Source: Myotis daubentonii
Lineage: Eukaryota > Chordata > Mammalia > Chiroptera > Vespertilionidae
Direction of reading: 5' to 3'
DNA: 64,000 nt
Assembly (NCBI RefSeq): GCF_963259705.1
Contig: NC_081849.1
Span: 57,880,093-57,944,092, forward strand
The notes below the pieces were generated by a model. The model saw only the letters and a program-made list of their open reading frames with translations, did no database searches and was not told where the DNA came from. Shown piece by piece: positions 55,596-64,000 of the stretch. The position numbers and the translations under genes are program-made. Every line of letters starts with the position of its first letter. Within the stretch, counting starts at the first letter, position 1.

Positions 55596-55747
55596 CAGTG
55601 GTCGGCAAACTGCAGCCCTTTGAGTGTGGCTCTTCCACAAAATACCACGTGCGGGTGCGCACGTACAGTGCGACTGAAACTTCGTGGCCACACTCAAGGG
55701 GCCAAAGAGCCACATGTGGCTCGCGAGCCACAGTTTGCCGACCACTG
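55596..55747 (+). mobile_element. hAT MITE (element 2)
   Basis: 152 bp with perfect 17-bp inverted ends CAGTGGTCGGCAAACTG. Flanked by GCCTAGAC on both sides (55588-55595, 55748-55755); the left copy is shared with element 1. Confidence 0.95.
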
Positions 55748-56175
55748 GCCTAGACCTTAGAATCAGGATGTCAGCCATAGTTCTGCTCCTATGCTGGAGC
55801 TGCCCACTCCCTTATTGGTAACAGCCACTCTAATCCATCACTCTGGCCAAACACTTTCTGATCAGCAGTCTTGCTGGAAAGAGTGACAAAAGTGAAATAA
55901 TGAGCCTTGCCAAAGGATATTGCCAACACCAATATTATTATTCTTAGCAAGAGAACCCTAATTTTACTCTGGAAAGTTACCCTTGATTATGTCAGCAGAC
56001 CCAGTGGAACCACAAGAGTCCTTGTAGGGGGAAAGACAAGAGGGTCAGAGAAGGGGATGTGAAAATAGAAGTAGAGGTCACATACCACATACACACCACT
56101 TGATTGATTTGAATATGCCTTGCTGCTGGCTTTGTAGAAGTAGAGGTCACACACTACACACCATACACCACACAC

Positions 56176-56186
<11 letters not shown>

Positions 56187-56221
<35 letters not shown>
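56187..56221. repeat. (CA)n microsatellite
   Basis: Pure run inside a longer CACACC/ACATAC-rich stretch (56150-56262). Confidence 0.95.
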
Positions 56222-56224
<3 letters not shown>

Positions 56225-56344
56225 CACACCGCACCACACACATGCACGCACACACCCACACCCACTTGATTGATTTGAATATGCCCTGTTGCTGGCTTTG
56301 AAGATGGAGGGCCACAGGTCCGAGAATGCAGGCAGCCTCTAGAC

Positions 56345-56579
56345 CAGTGATGGCGAACCTTTTGAGCTCGGCGTGTCAGCATTTTGAAAAACCCTCACTT
56401 AACTCTGGTGCCATGTCACATATAGAAATTTTTTGATATTTGCAACCATAGTAAAACAAAGACTTATATTTTTGATATTTATTTTCTATATTTAAATGCC
56501 ATTTAACAAAGAAAAATCAACCCAAAAAATGAGTTCGGGTGTCACCTCTGACACATGTGTCATAGGTTCACCATCACTG
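56345..56579 (-). mobile_element. hAT MITE (element 3)
   Basis: Ends CAGTGATGGCGAACCT and complement CAGTGATGGTGAACCT; duplication CTCTAGAC (56337-56344) / CTCTAGAA (56580-56587). An inverted relative of element 1, 760 bp away. Confidence 0.92.
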
Positions 56580-56587
56580 CTCTAGAA

Positions 56588-56666
56588 CAAGCATGTCAAA
56601 CTCATAGCCCAAAGGCCACATGCCTCTTTATCTGGCCCGTGTTAGCCTTTGAGTTTGACATGCTTG
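56588..56666 (+). mobile_element. Very short hAT MITE (element 4, 79 bp)
   Basis: Perfect 17-bp inverted ends CAAGCATGTCAAACTCA. Duplication CTCTAGAA (56580-56587, shared with element 3) / TTCTAGAA (56667-56674). Confidence 0.9.
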
Positions 56667-57477
56667 TTCTAGAAGCTGGAAGACACAGGCACCAAGTCTC
56701 CCCTAGAGCTTTCAGGAGGAACACAACCCTACACACACCTAGATTTTAGTACTTCTGACCTCCAATATCGTGAAATAATAAATTTGTCTTAAGCCACTAA
56801 AGTTTGTGGTAACTTGTTACAGCAGCATTAGGAAACTAATACAGTGGTCCTAGATTTTAAGAAGAGAGGCATTTGGGAAGAAACATTTACTTCTCCATTA
56901 TATTCATTTCTAAAGAACAGAAACACTGTTCTCTGTACCTCTCCCTGGCCATCCTGGGAGGGAGGACCAGGGAGGGCTGGAGTATTCCCCATCCCTCCTC
57001 TTTACTCAGCTACATCTGGGCCTGCAAAAGAACCTCCACTTTATGAGCCGACACGGTGCCTGATCAGCTGCAGTCTTGCCTTGGCATTTCAAAGCAACAC
57101 ACTTTGCCTTTTCCAGATGTTTAGGTTATGTCAGAAGCCAGGAAATATATTGCTTACGGCCTCACATGTGCTTCTGAAGAAGGGTCTTGAGATATGTGTC
57201 TGGTCTTTGCAAATAACACTAAAGTTTTTTGTTTTTTTCAGGAAAAACCTGATTCCTAGAAGAAAAAGGGCTTCATTCACTACAGTAAGACATTACACAA
57301 GCAGTGTCAGTTAATACATCTTTACATGTTTTTTTTTCCTGCACTTTAAAATAACAAAGCTATTTGAGGATGCTTTTTGCAGCTATGCATATCAATGCAT
57401 ATATAAGAAAGAAATACGTTTTTATCTGTACTATGATGTAATCACCTAGTTGGTTCTACAAAAAGACCATTAAAAGA

Positions 57478-58030
57478 GAATGTGTGACCCAAATGTAGTA
57501 TATATAAATACAATTATTATTCAGCCTTTAAAAAGAAGGAAATCCTGTTATTTTCAACAACATGGATGACCCTGGAGGCCATTATGCCAAGTGAAACAAG
57601 CCAAGCAGAGAAATATACTGCATGATATCACTTATATATTGAATAAATTTTTTTTTTAAAAGTCAAAATTCATGGAAATAAGAGTAGAAAAGTGGTTGCA
57701 GTGGCTCAGGGGTCAGGGAAATAGAGGATGGTAAAAGGGTACAGACTTTCAGCGATAGGGTGAATGAAGTCTAAGGATCTAATATGAAATATACTGATGA
57801 CACTGTATTGTATAATGGAAATTTTCTAAGAGAGTAGAAATTAAATGTTCTCACCATAGGAGGAAAAATGGGGGGGGGGGGGCAGGGGTATGTGATGTGA
57901 TGGGTGCGTTAATTAACTTGATGGTGGGAATCCTTTAACAGTGTATACATTTATCAAATCCTAATATTGTATACCTTAAATATCTTACAATTGTATTTAT
58001 AAATTACACCTCAATACAGTTGGGTGGCGG
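57478..58030 (+). mobile_element. L1 LINE fragment, ORF2 end and 3' UTR
   Basis: AACATGGATGACCCTGGAGG, AAGTGAAACAAGCCAAGCAG and GCATGATATCACTTATAT are typical of the end of L1 ORF2; a 3' UTR-like part with a G run (about 57868-57882) follows. It continues where the fragment at 53715-54955 stops. Confidence 0.85.
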
Positions 58031-58106
58031 AATATATTTTTGAATGGTAGAAGCTGACTATGAGGCAAACCTGCTTGAAAGGAGTGCCTTTTTTGTCTTG
58101 ATGTGG

Positions 58107-58357
58107 ACCAGGGCTTCTCACTCATGGCACTATTGACAATTTGGGACAGAAAATTCTCCCTTGTGTGGAGGGCTGTGCTGTGCCTTGTAGGTAATTAGCA
58201 GCATCCTTGGCCTCTACCCAACAGATGCCTGAAACAGCCCTACCCAAACTTCTCCAGATATTGCCAAATGCCCCTTGGCAGTGTGTGTGTGGGGGGGGGG
58301 GGGGCGGGGGAGGGAGGTCGGGGGGAGGGGAGATGCCCTTGGTTGAAAAATCACTAA
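58107..58357 (+). mobile_element. hAT-Charlie-like DNA transposon, near complete
   Basis: GGGCTTCTCACTCATGGCAC, GTAGGTAATTAGCAGCATCC, GGCCTCTACCCAACAGATGC and CCAGATATTGCCAAATGCCC; the same family as the split copy at 62880. A GT/G-rich expansion (58279-58330) has grown inside it. Confidence 0.7.
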
Positions 58358-58938
58358 TAGAAGGAACATTTCAAAGAGAACAGTTTCATGTGTTGGAGAT
58401 GGTCCAGGAAATGGAATTAAATGGTGGTTTTCTGAGAGATTTTACCTAGTCTTGTATCTTTCTCTTTACCAAGTGCCCCCATGAAATTAGTCAATAGCTC
58501 TTTGCTCTGTGGGGCCTACCTAGAATAGATCACTTGGCAGAGAGAGTTGATTAGAAGGGAGCCAATTATTCATACAGAGACCAAGAAGAGAGGCCTTTGA
58601 TTGATAAATTATGCATGATGAGTAAGGCTTGATAACATGTTGATTACAAAACAGTAGTGGGATGGGTAATATTATGTAATTAAAAATTGTTCACCTTCAT
58701 TGTTCATTTTAGCTTATTAAAGTAATACATGTGCAATGTAAAAAGCCAAACATTGAGCATGTTTGCAAAAGTAGTTACCTGCTATTGCAAAAAATTCAGA
58801 ATAAAGAAATGCATAAAACAACAGTAAACATATCATCTCCCCAAACCATTCTCCAGTGGTAACCATTTTTAGCGGCCTGATGTATTGATGTATACTTTCA
58901 TATCCTATTCATATGCAGTCATTTCCATGTGGGATGTG

Positions 58939-58940
<2 letters not shown>

Positions 58941-58986
<46 letters not shown>
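58941..58986. repeat. (GT)23 microsatellite
   Basis: Uninterrupted run. Confidence 0.95.
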
Positions 58987-58989
<3 letters not shown>

Positions 58990-59009
58990 GCTTTTTCAGT
59001 CAACATATT

Positions 59010-59620
59010 GTTGACCTTGTCAGGGCCCAGAGCAGGCTGCCCCAAGTTATCCCAGAATGGCATGTTGATTATTTTGGTGTACGTGACAATGCTTCAACCA
59101 CTGAGGCACCTGGCAGGGGCTAGCATATTGATTATTTTGAACTAAAATTACCTGAGAAGCAGCAAGAGCTGGGAGAACTCTATGTTGCCCTTCTGTCCCC
59201 CTGAAAAGCAGGAAATAGATATCCATGATAGGTGCCCTCCCCACTCCTGAAGGTCTGAGAGACAACCTTATCAGAGGAATTATAAAACCAGAGGCAAAAG
59301 CATGTGCAAACAAGTCTCGTGCTGCCTTTACTAATTTACAACTCAAGCCCTAACTTCGTTTAGACTCCTCACTAAGGAATACCCCATCTGCTTCCTTTCT
59401 AATGAGCACTTTCTTTGTCATGTTCATCTCTCACAGATTTATTGTTTCTTCATCTAAAAGGCATAAAAAGATGTCCTCATTTGAGTCTCACTTTATGATT
59501 TGAACATTCTATTGAGATTCTCCAGTGTGCACATATTAAATTGTTCTCCTCTCCTGTTACTCTAGACTTGTGTCTATTATATTATTTTATAACTAGTCAG
59601 ACAGAAGCACTAAAGAAGGG
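59010..59620 (+). mobile_element. Possible LTR-like element
   Basis: The stretch from TGTCAGGGCCCAGAGCAGGC to about 59,620 has an internal layout that recalls an ERV LTR (promoter-like TATAAAACCAGAGGC near 59280, which could be a TATA box, followed by a T-rich part). Ends and duplication not established. A SINE piece interrupts it. Confidence 0.35.
59076..59123 (-). mobile_element. 48-bp tRNA-SINE head with target duplication
   Basis: Plus strand reads CAACCACTGAGGCACCTGGC, the complement of a VES-like head. Flanks CATGTTGATTATTTT (59061-59075) and CATATTGATTATTTT (59124-59138) are a target duplication, so this is a tiny insertion in its own right. Confidence 0.6.
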
Positions 59621-60059
59621 AAGGTGGAGAATTCTCTCCACTCCCCAACTGCATGGTTGTACATATAATTCACTTCTTCCTTTCTAAGATTTGGGTAGTG
59701 ACTTACTGTATTCATATACCACACACTATCCAATCTATGCCCTATTGATGAAAATTTAGTTTGTTTAAAAGTTGTTTTTTTACTATTTTACAAACAATGC
59801 AAAAATAATCACCTTTATACATACATCTTGTGCACTTCTGGAAATATTTCTGTTTGATAAATCCTTAGTATTGGAATATCAGCATCGAAGGATATGCACA
59901 TTGAAAATACTGAAGGACAACTGCCAGATTGCCCTCCAAAAAAATGGTAGCAATGCAAATACGACTAGTGTTTTAAAATGCATCTCACTTTACAATTTTT
60001 ACCATTATGATAGAAGACAGACTGTTTTTACCCCAACACATAGTACATATTTAAAAAAA

Positions 60060-60175
60060 GAAACAGTGCTAGAGAAATAGAGTTATTTGCCCGAGTTCAT
60101 AGTGGTAGTAAGAGGCAGAGCTGAATAGCAATCCCAGGCTGCTTGTTTCCCAAATTCATGCTTTCCTCCTCTAGT
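60060..60175. mobile_element. MIR SINE fragment
   Basis: AGTTATTTGCCCGAGTTCAT and AGAGGCAGAGCTGAATAGCA, the MIR core/tail pattern. Confidence 0.5.
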
Positions 60176-60865
60176 GATTCCCCAGCCAGGCCAAGCGTCT
60201 GGAACACCCATGGACATCTGAGAAGGTGCAGATTAGCTCCCCCATAGGTGGATCTGTATGTGTTAAGTTCTCCAGCTGATTCAGATGGTCAGTTGTGGAG
60301 AGTATTCTAAGCCTAACATTCTAAGTGGAGCAGACTGAGCCCTGGGAGCTTGGCCTCCATTTACTAGTCTTTTCTGTGTGTGCCCATCTCGGTGCCTTAT
60401 TCATGGAGGGGCCTGAGGAGGCGGCATTGTGTCTCATTAGCAAAGACTGAAAGATACTTCCTCCTTCCTGTGGGGGTGGAAGAGCTATTCTTTTCTATTT
60501 CTAGGGTCCGACCTCTTCCTAATGGGACAGGGGGAGTAAACTAAGCCATCTGCCAGGGCAACCCTGGCTGGCAGAGAGCTGACTAGGCATGGGGCTGCAG
60601 GGCCAGCCAGCATGTGGGAGAACAGAGGCAGCTCTACAAGAGCCACCAGTCTGGACACCACCTGTGCCTCCGACCTCCCCACCTGCCGGAGAAACAAGGC
60701 AGAAACCCTCTGAGGTCTTAAATGACCTGGGGCGTGAGAGTAATACTGGACTTTTTGCTGGTCTGGTGGTTGGCAGCTGAGCCAGGTTCTAATTTGATTT
60801 GGGAAATGAAGAAAGGTGACATTATTTCACTGCTACATCATAGAGCAGTTTACACTGGCTACCTA

Positions 60866-61281
60866 TCCTATTTAATAAAGAGGGAATATTCTAATTGACC
60901 CTCATGCAGTCACAAAGATGGTGACACCCACAGCCAATAAGGAGGGAATATGCTAATTTCAGCCCCGCCCTCAAATGTGGCAGCAACCACAGCCACAAGA
61001 TGAAGGCACCCAGTCCCCTCAGTCCCCCAACCGCTCAGGGCTGGCCCAAGGTGCAGGCAAGCCTTGGATGGCGGCTGCCCAGCCACCCCGGGCTGCCCCA
61101 GGCTCAGGTAAACAGGGCTGCCTAGACTTGCGCTGCCGGCAGTGGCAGCAGCAGAGCTGTGCTGGGGGCGTCGCCTTCCCCTGATCACCAGGTCGCCTCC
61201 CGCCCCTGAGGGCTCCCAGACTGTGAGAGGGGGCAGGCCAAGCTTAGGGACCCCCCTCCAGTGCATGCACTGGGCCTCTAG
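60866..61281 (+). mobile_element. Helitron (HeliBat type), 416 bp
   Basis: Starts TCCTATTTAATAAAGAGGGA after an A and ends GTGCATGCACTGGGCCTCTAG before a T. The motif AGGGAATATTCTAATT is repeated as AGGGAATATGCTAATT 50 bp further in, so the 5' end is partly duplicated. Confidence 0.9.
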
Positions 61282-62059
61282 TACAATAATAAGCTATTAT
61301 TTTTATGCCCTGATTTATAGTAAAAATAAGTTTAACTTCTCTGCTTTAATGATTCCATCTTTTCGAGAGGAAAAGTCACTTTGAGCACACACACACCCCT
61401 TCCCCCCCAACACACATATACACTGCACTTCATGGGAAGAGAGAGGCGTGGTAATTCTGTGACTTGGTGGGCCATTGTGATCTTGAAGTCTCTTGAACTG
61501 TGCAAACAAAAAAATGAAAAGTACCACCTCCCCAATCACTCTCCAGAGGAAGCTCTTGGGAGGCGTGGGATTGCAGACACTTTGCATTTTTGTGATCATC
61601 CTATACCCAACCTTTCTGTTTTCAAGTGGTACTGGCTAGACAGTAGCTGGGCAGCCTCTCCTTTAGGATGCAAGAGGGATGCCCAGGAGGAAGTAGGCAC
61701 TGCACAGGAGCCCACCTGGCACACCTGGGCAGAGCGTGCTTGCACAGCCAAGGCTGGCACTTGACAATGGGTCCATAATCCATGATGTTCAGGCCACGGG
61801 GGGGGGGCAAGGATTGCCACTGCAAAGAGTAGGCCCAAGTGCCAACCAAGAGGTACACCGCTGACTTTTGTAGGCTCAGATTCAAGGTTAGAGGTGGAAT
61901 ATTTTGCATAAGAAATCAGTGATGATCAATGTGGGTCTGTGTATCTATGTACTGGTCAGAGACCTTCTTTTTCTGAAGTTTACCCTCACCAAGACAACTC
62001 AGATAGTTAAAAATCATGTTAACACTGGAGGAAAAAAATCATACTTCCCATAGTGTCAA

Positions 62060-62165
62060 AAGTAGGAAGGAACTTAGAGATCATCTTGTCTTTATTCTTG
62101 TTTTACAAATGAGAATACTGAAGCCCAAAAGGTGAACCAGGTTGTCCCATACAACATACCTAGTC
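62060..62165. mobile_element. MIR SINE fragment
   Basis: TTTTACAAATGAGAATACTG followed by AAGCCCAAAAGGTGAACCAG, the MIR pattern. Confidence 0.5.
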
Positions 62166-62879
62166 ACAAGCAAATGCCTGCCTATTTTTATAAGAGTTAA
62201 GTCTATTTTATTCACAGTGTCAAAAATTAGGGCTTCATTACCATAGAATGAAGACCATCAAGAAGTACTTGTTAATCTTTAATGTACAGAGCAATTCCCC
62301 CCCACCCCACCCCCATCTGGTTACAATGCAGGTTCTGATTTAGAAGGGCAGGCTGGGCCTGAGATCTGCATTTCTAACTAGCTCACAGGTTGCACTCCAG
62401 CTGCTGGCCTTTGCTTTTGAATACCAAGCACTTATAGGCAACACCCTGGCCTGAGGTGTGGGACCTGAGCCTCCAGCAGAGAGGTATGCAAGGCTTTCCA
62501 CAGAAATTCATTCTTTCCTGGAATGGTAAGGAGTTCCCCATCAGAGAATTCTGTTGCTGTGCCTAAGGCCAAAGGAATTGGTTCTGGGCACCTCTTTCAG
62601 AAAAAAAGGAAACCTGAGAGGATGGGTAATTTGAATGTCTTCTGTTTGTGTAAGTGCACAACTTGTATTCCTGAGTGTCTTTGGCAGAGAAACTTTCTCA
62701 TAATTAGGAAGGTTCACATCTGTGTCTCCCACTCAGTCTGAGAATGCTTTGCTTCCTCTTAAGTAATCATCAACATTGCAAAATTGCAACTAGGCAACTA
62801 GCAAAATGTTCCCAGGAAAAACAACTGCTAGCTTTTGCTCATAACAAGTTCCCTTCCCAAACCCACATTGTTCTCTACG

Positions 62880-63424
62880 GCATGTACTCATTCATGGGTT
62901 TCTCAGCCTCAGTACTACTAACATTTTTGGACCAATTCTTTGTTGTGGGGAGCTGTCCTACGCAGTATAGGATGTTTAGCAGCATCTCTGTGCTCTAATC
63001 TGTCTAGTTCGGGTGCTACAACAGATACCATAGACTGGGTGGCTTACACACCATGCATTTATTTTTCACAGTTCTGGAGGCTACAAGATTATGACCAGGG
63101 TGCTAGCATGGTTGAGTTCTTGGTAAAGACCCTTTTCCTGGCTTAGACATGTTTGTCTTCTCATTGTAACCTTACGCGGTAGCTCTTCTCATAAGGGCAC
63201 TAATCTTTTCATAGGGGTTCATGATCTTATTACCTGCCGAAGGCCCCACTTCCAAATACATATGAAAGACATATGTGAACATTGAATTTTGGGGAGACAT
63301 GTTTAGTTCACAGCAACCCACTAGATGCCAGTAGCACCCCACCACCAGCTGTGGCAATAATGTCTCCAGATATTGCCAAATGTTCCCATTAGGGAAAATC
63401 ACTCCCAGTTGGAAACCACTGTTT
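62880..63424 (+). mobile_element. hAT-Charlie-like element split by another repeat
   Basis: Left half 62880 to about 62990 (TTGTTGTGGGGAGCTGTCCT, GGATGTTTAGCAGCATCTCT); right half about 63318-63424 (ACCCACTAGATGCCAGTAGC, TCCAGATATTGCCAAATGTT, TTGGAAACCACTG). The middle is a different repeat. Confidence 0.7.
62995..63317 (+). repeat. Interspersed repeat nested in the Charlie-like element
   Basis: ACTGGGTGGCTTACACACCA, TTTTCACAGTTCTGGAGGCT and TTGGGGAGACATGTTTAGTT are phrases of a common mammal-wide repeat. I recognise the wording but cannot name the family safely. Confidence 0.5.
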
Positions 63425-64000
63425 TAAAAGACTAACACTATGTTGAAAAAAGACAACTAGTTTAAAACATACAATTATAGATCTAAAAAGAATCTTAGAG
63501 CTCATCTGCATTTTGGAGTCACAGATTGAATTTAGGTTAAAAAGACCATTATTATTATTGGACACGATGGTTTCTGTACAAATAGTGAATTCAAGATATT
63601 AGCAATGTTCCATTTTTCAATGGTACAAACTTCAGTTAAGCAAAATCTCAGGTTTTATGTCTAGACTGAGTCTTTGCTGATGTGGTGAGGAGTGGGGGAG
63701 GGGGGCTGAGGAAATCAATACTTTTCCCCATTGTCATCAGTACAAGCTTAGAAAACTGAAACCATAGTTGTATGGAGACTCCCACACATCCCTGATCAGG
63801 GACCAGGATTGTGAAATGTCTTCAGTCTTATGTAAAGTGCAAATGTACAAACATCACTTCAAGATAAATTCCCCAACTCCTACTCACAGTGGCTTGGCCA
63901 TCTAATTAGCCAGCTGAATTTGGAGCAGCTTGCGTTGACATTCAGTGACAGTAGGTCAGCTTACCATGTGCTCTACCTGATTTGGGGAGAGGCTGACCCA

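Larger units (their letters stand above)
55960..56845 (+). mobile_element. MLT1-type (MaLR) LTR, interrupted by two hAT MITEs
   Basis: MLT1 phrases in order: GAACCACAAGAGTCCTTGTA, GAGGGTCAGAGAAGGGGATG, GAATGCAGGCAGCCTCTAG, AAGCTGGAAGACACAGGCAC, TTTAGTACTTCTGACCTCCA and TTAAGCCACTAAAGTTTGTG. Between CTCTAG and AAGCTGG sit elements 3 and 4. A 38-bp piece (TTGATTGATTTGAATATGCC...) is duplicated at about 56,098 and 56,267 around a CA microsatellite. Confidence 0.75.
58360..60865. other. 3' flank without a gene
   Basis: Apart from the entries above, no gene. 60,180-60,860 is more GC-rich but has no family-like ORF; frames here are short and overlap on both strands. Confidence 0.6.
61282..64000. 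other. 3' flank without a gene, to the window end
   Basis: Unassigned sequence around the repeats listed. 62,300-62,440 has a MER5-like end (GAGATCTGCATTTCTAACTA). No coding exon is seen. Confidence 0.6.

Noticed and set aside
56187..56221. CRISPR-like or regularly spaced array
   Set aside because: It is a plain CA microsatellite; no spacer structure occurs anywhere in this eukaryotic window.
61381..61909. Overlapping ORFs up to 127 codons near the right end
   Set aside because: Open in several frames on both strands, without a family resemblance or a clear start or splice context.

Overview
The window is a piece of a vespertilionid bat genome (Myotis/Eptesicus-type) carrying one complete protein-coding gene, the aryl hydrocarbon receptor gene AHR, on the + strand. 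The bat assignment rests on the repeats: several copies of the VES tRNA-derived SINE, and seven Helitron insertions of HeliBat type (5' TC, 3' hairpin followed by CTAG, inserted between A and T). Helitrons are abundant among mammals only in vesper bats. Many short hAT and mariner-type MITEs with intact ends and target duplications agree with the recent DNA-transposon activity known in this family.

Layout. 1-7.0 kb is 5' flank with no gene: AT-rich sequence, a VES SINE, a short Helitron and old L2 fragments. 7.15-8.1 kb is a CpG island with GC boxes, a CRE-like site and an E-box; it contains the AHR promoter, 5' UTR and coding exon 1. Intron 1 (11.9 kb) and intron 2 (16.1 kb) hold SINEs, MITEs, a probable solo LTR and five Helitron units. 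Exons 3 to 11 lie between 36.2 and 49.1 kb; the largest (exon 10, 1,204 bp) encodes the transactivation domain. The 3' UTR runs from 49,057 to about 51.6 kb. From there to 64 kb I see no gene, only layered repeats: a VES SINE, a near-perfect inverted repeat, L1 fragments, an MLT1-type LTR interrupted by hAT MITEs, Charlie-like hAT copies and a last Helitron.

The eleven coding exons all have GT-AG junctions and compatible phases and join to 2,505 nt (834 codons plus stop), close to the 848 residues of human AHR. The bHLH, PAS-A, PAS-B and Q-rich transactivation regions are intact with no frameshift, so the gene looks functional. The position equivalent to human Val381 / mouse Ala375, which affects dioxin affinity, is Ala380 here.

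I found no undescribed multi-gene system. The most unusual structures are two composite (tandem) Helitrons with the same architecture, two pairs of hAT MITEs that each share a single 8-bp target site, and a 61/57-bp-arm hairpin at 53.2 kb. All long ORFs outside AHR are chance ORFs in the CpG island or in GC-rich repeats. Repeat family names come from recognition of sequence, not from a database search.
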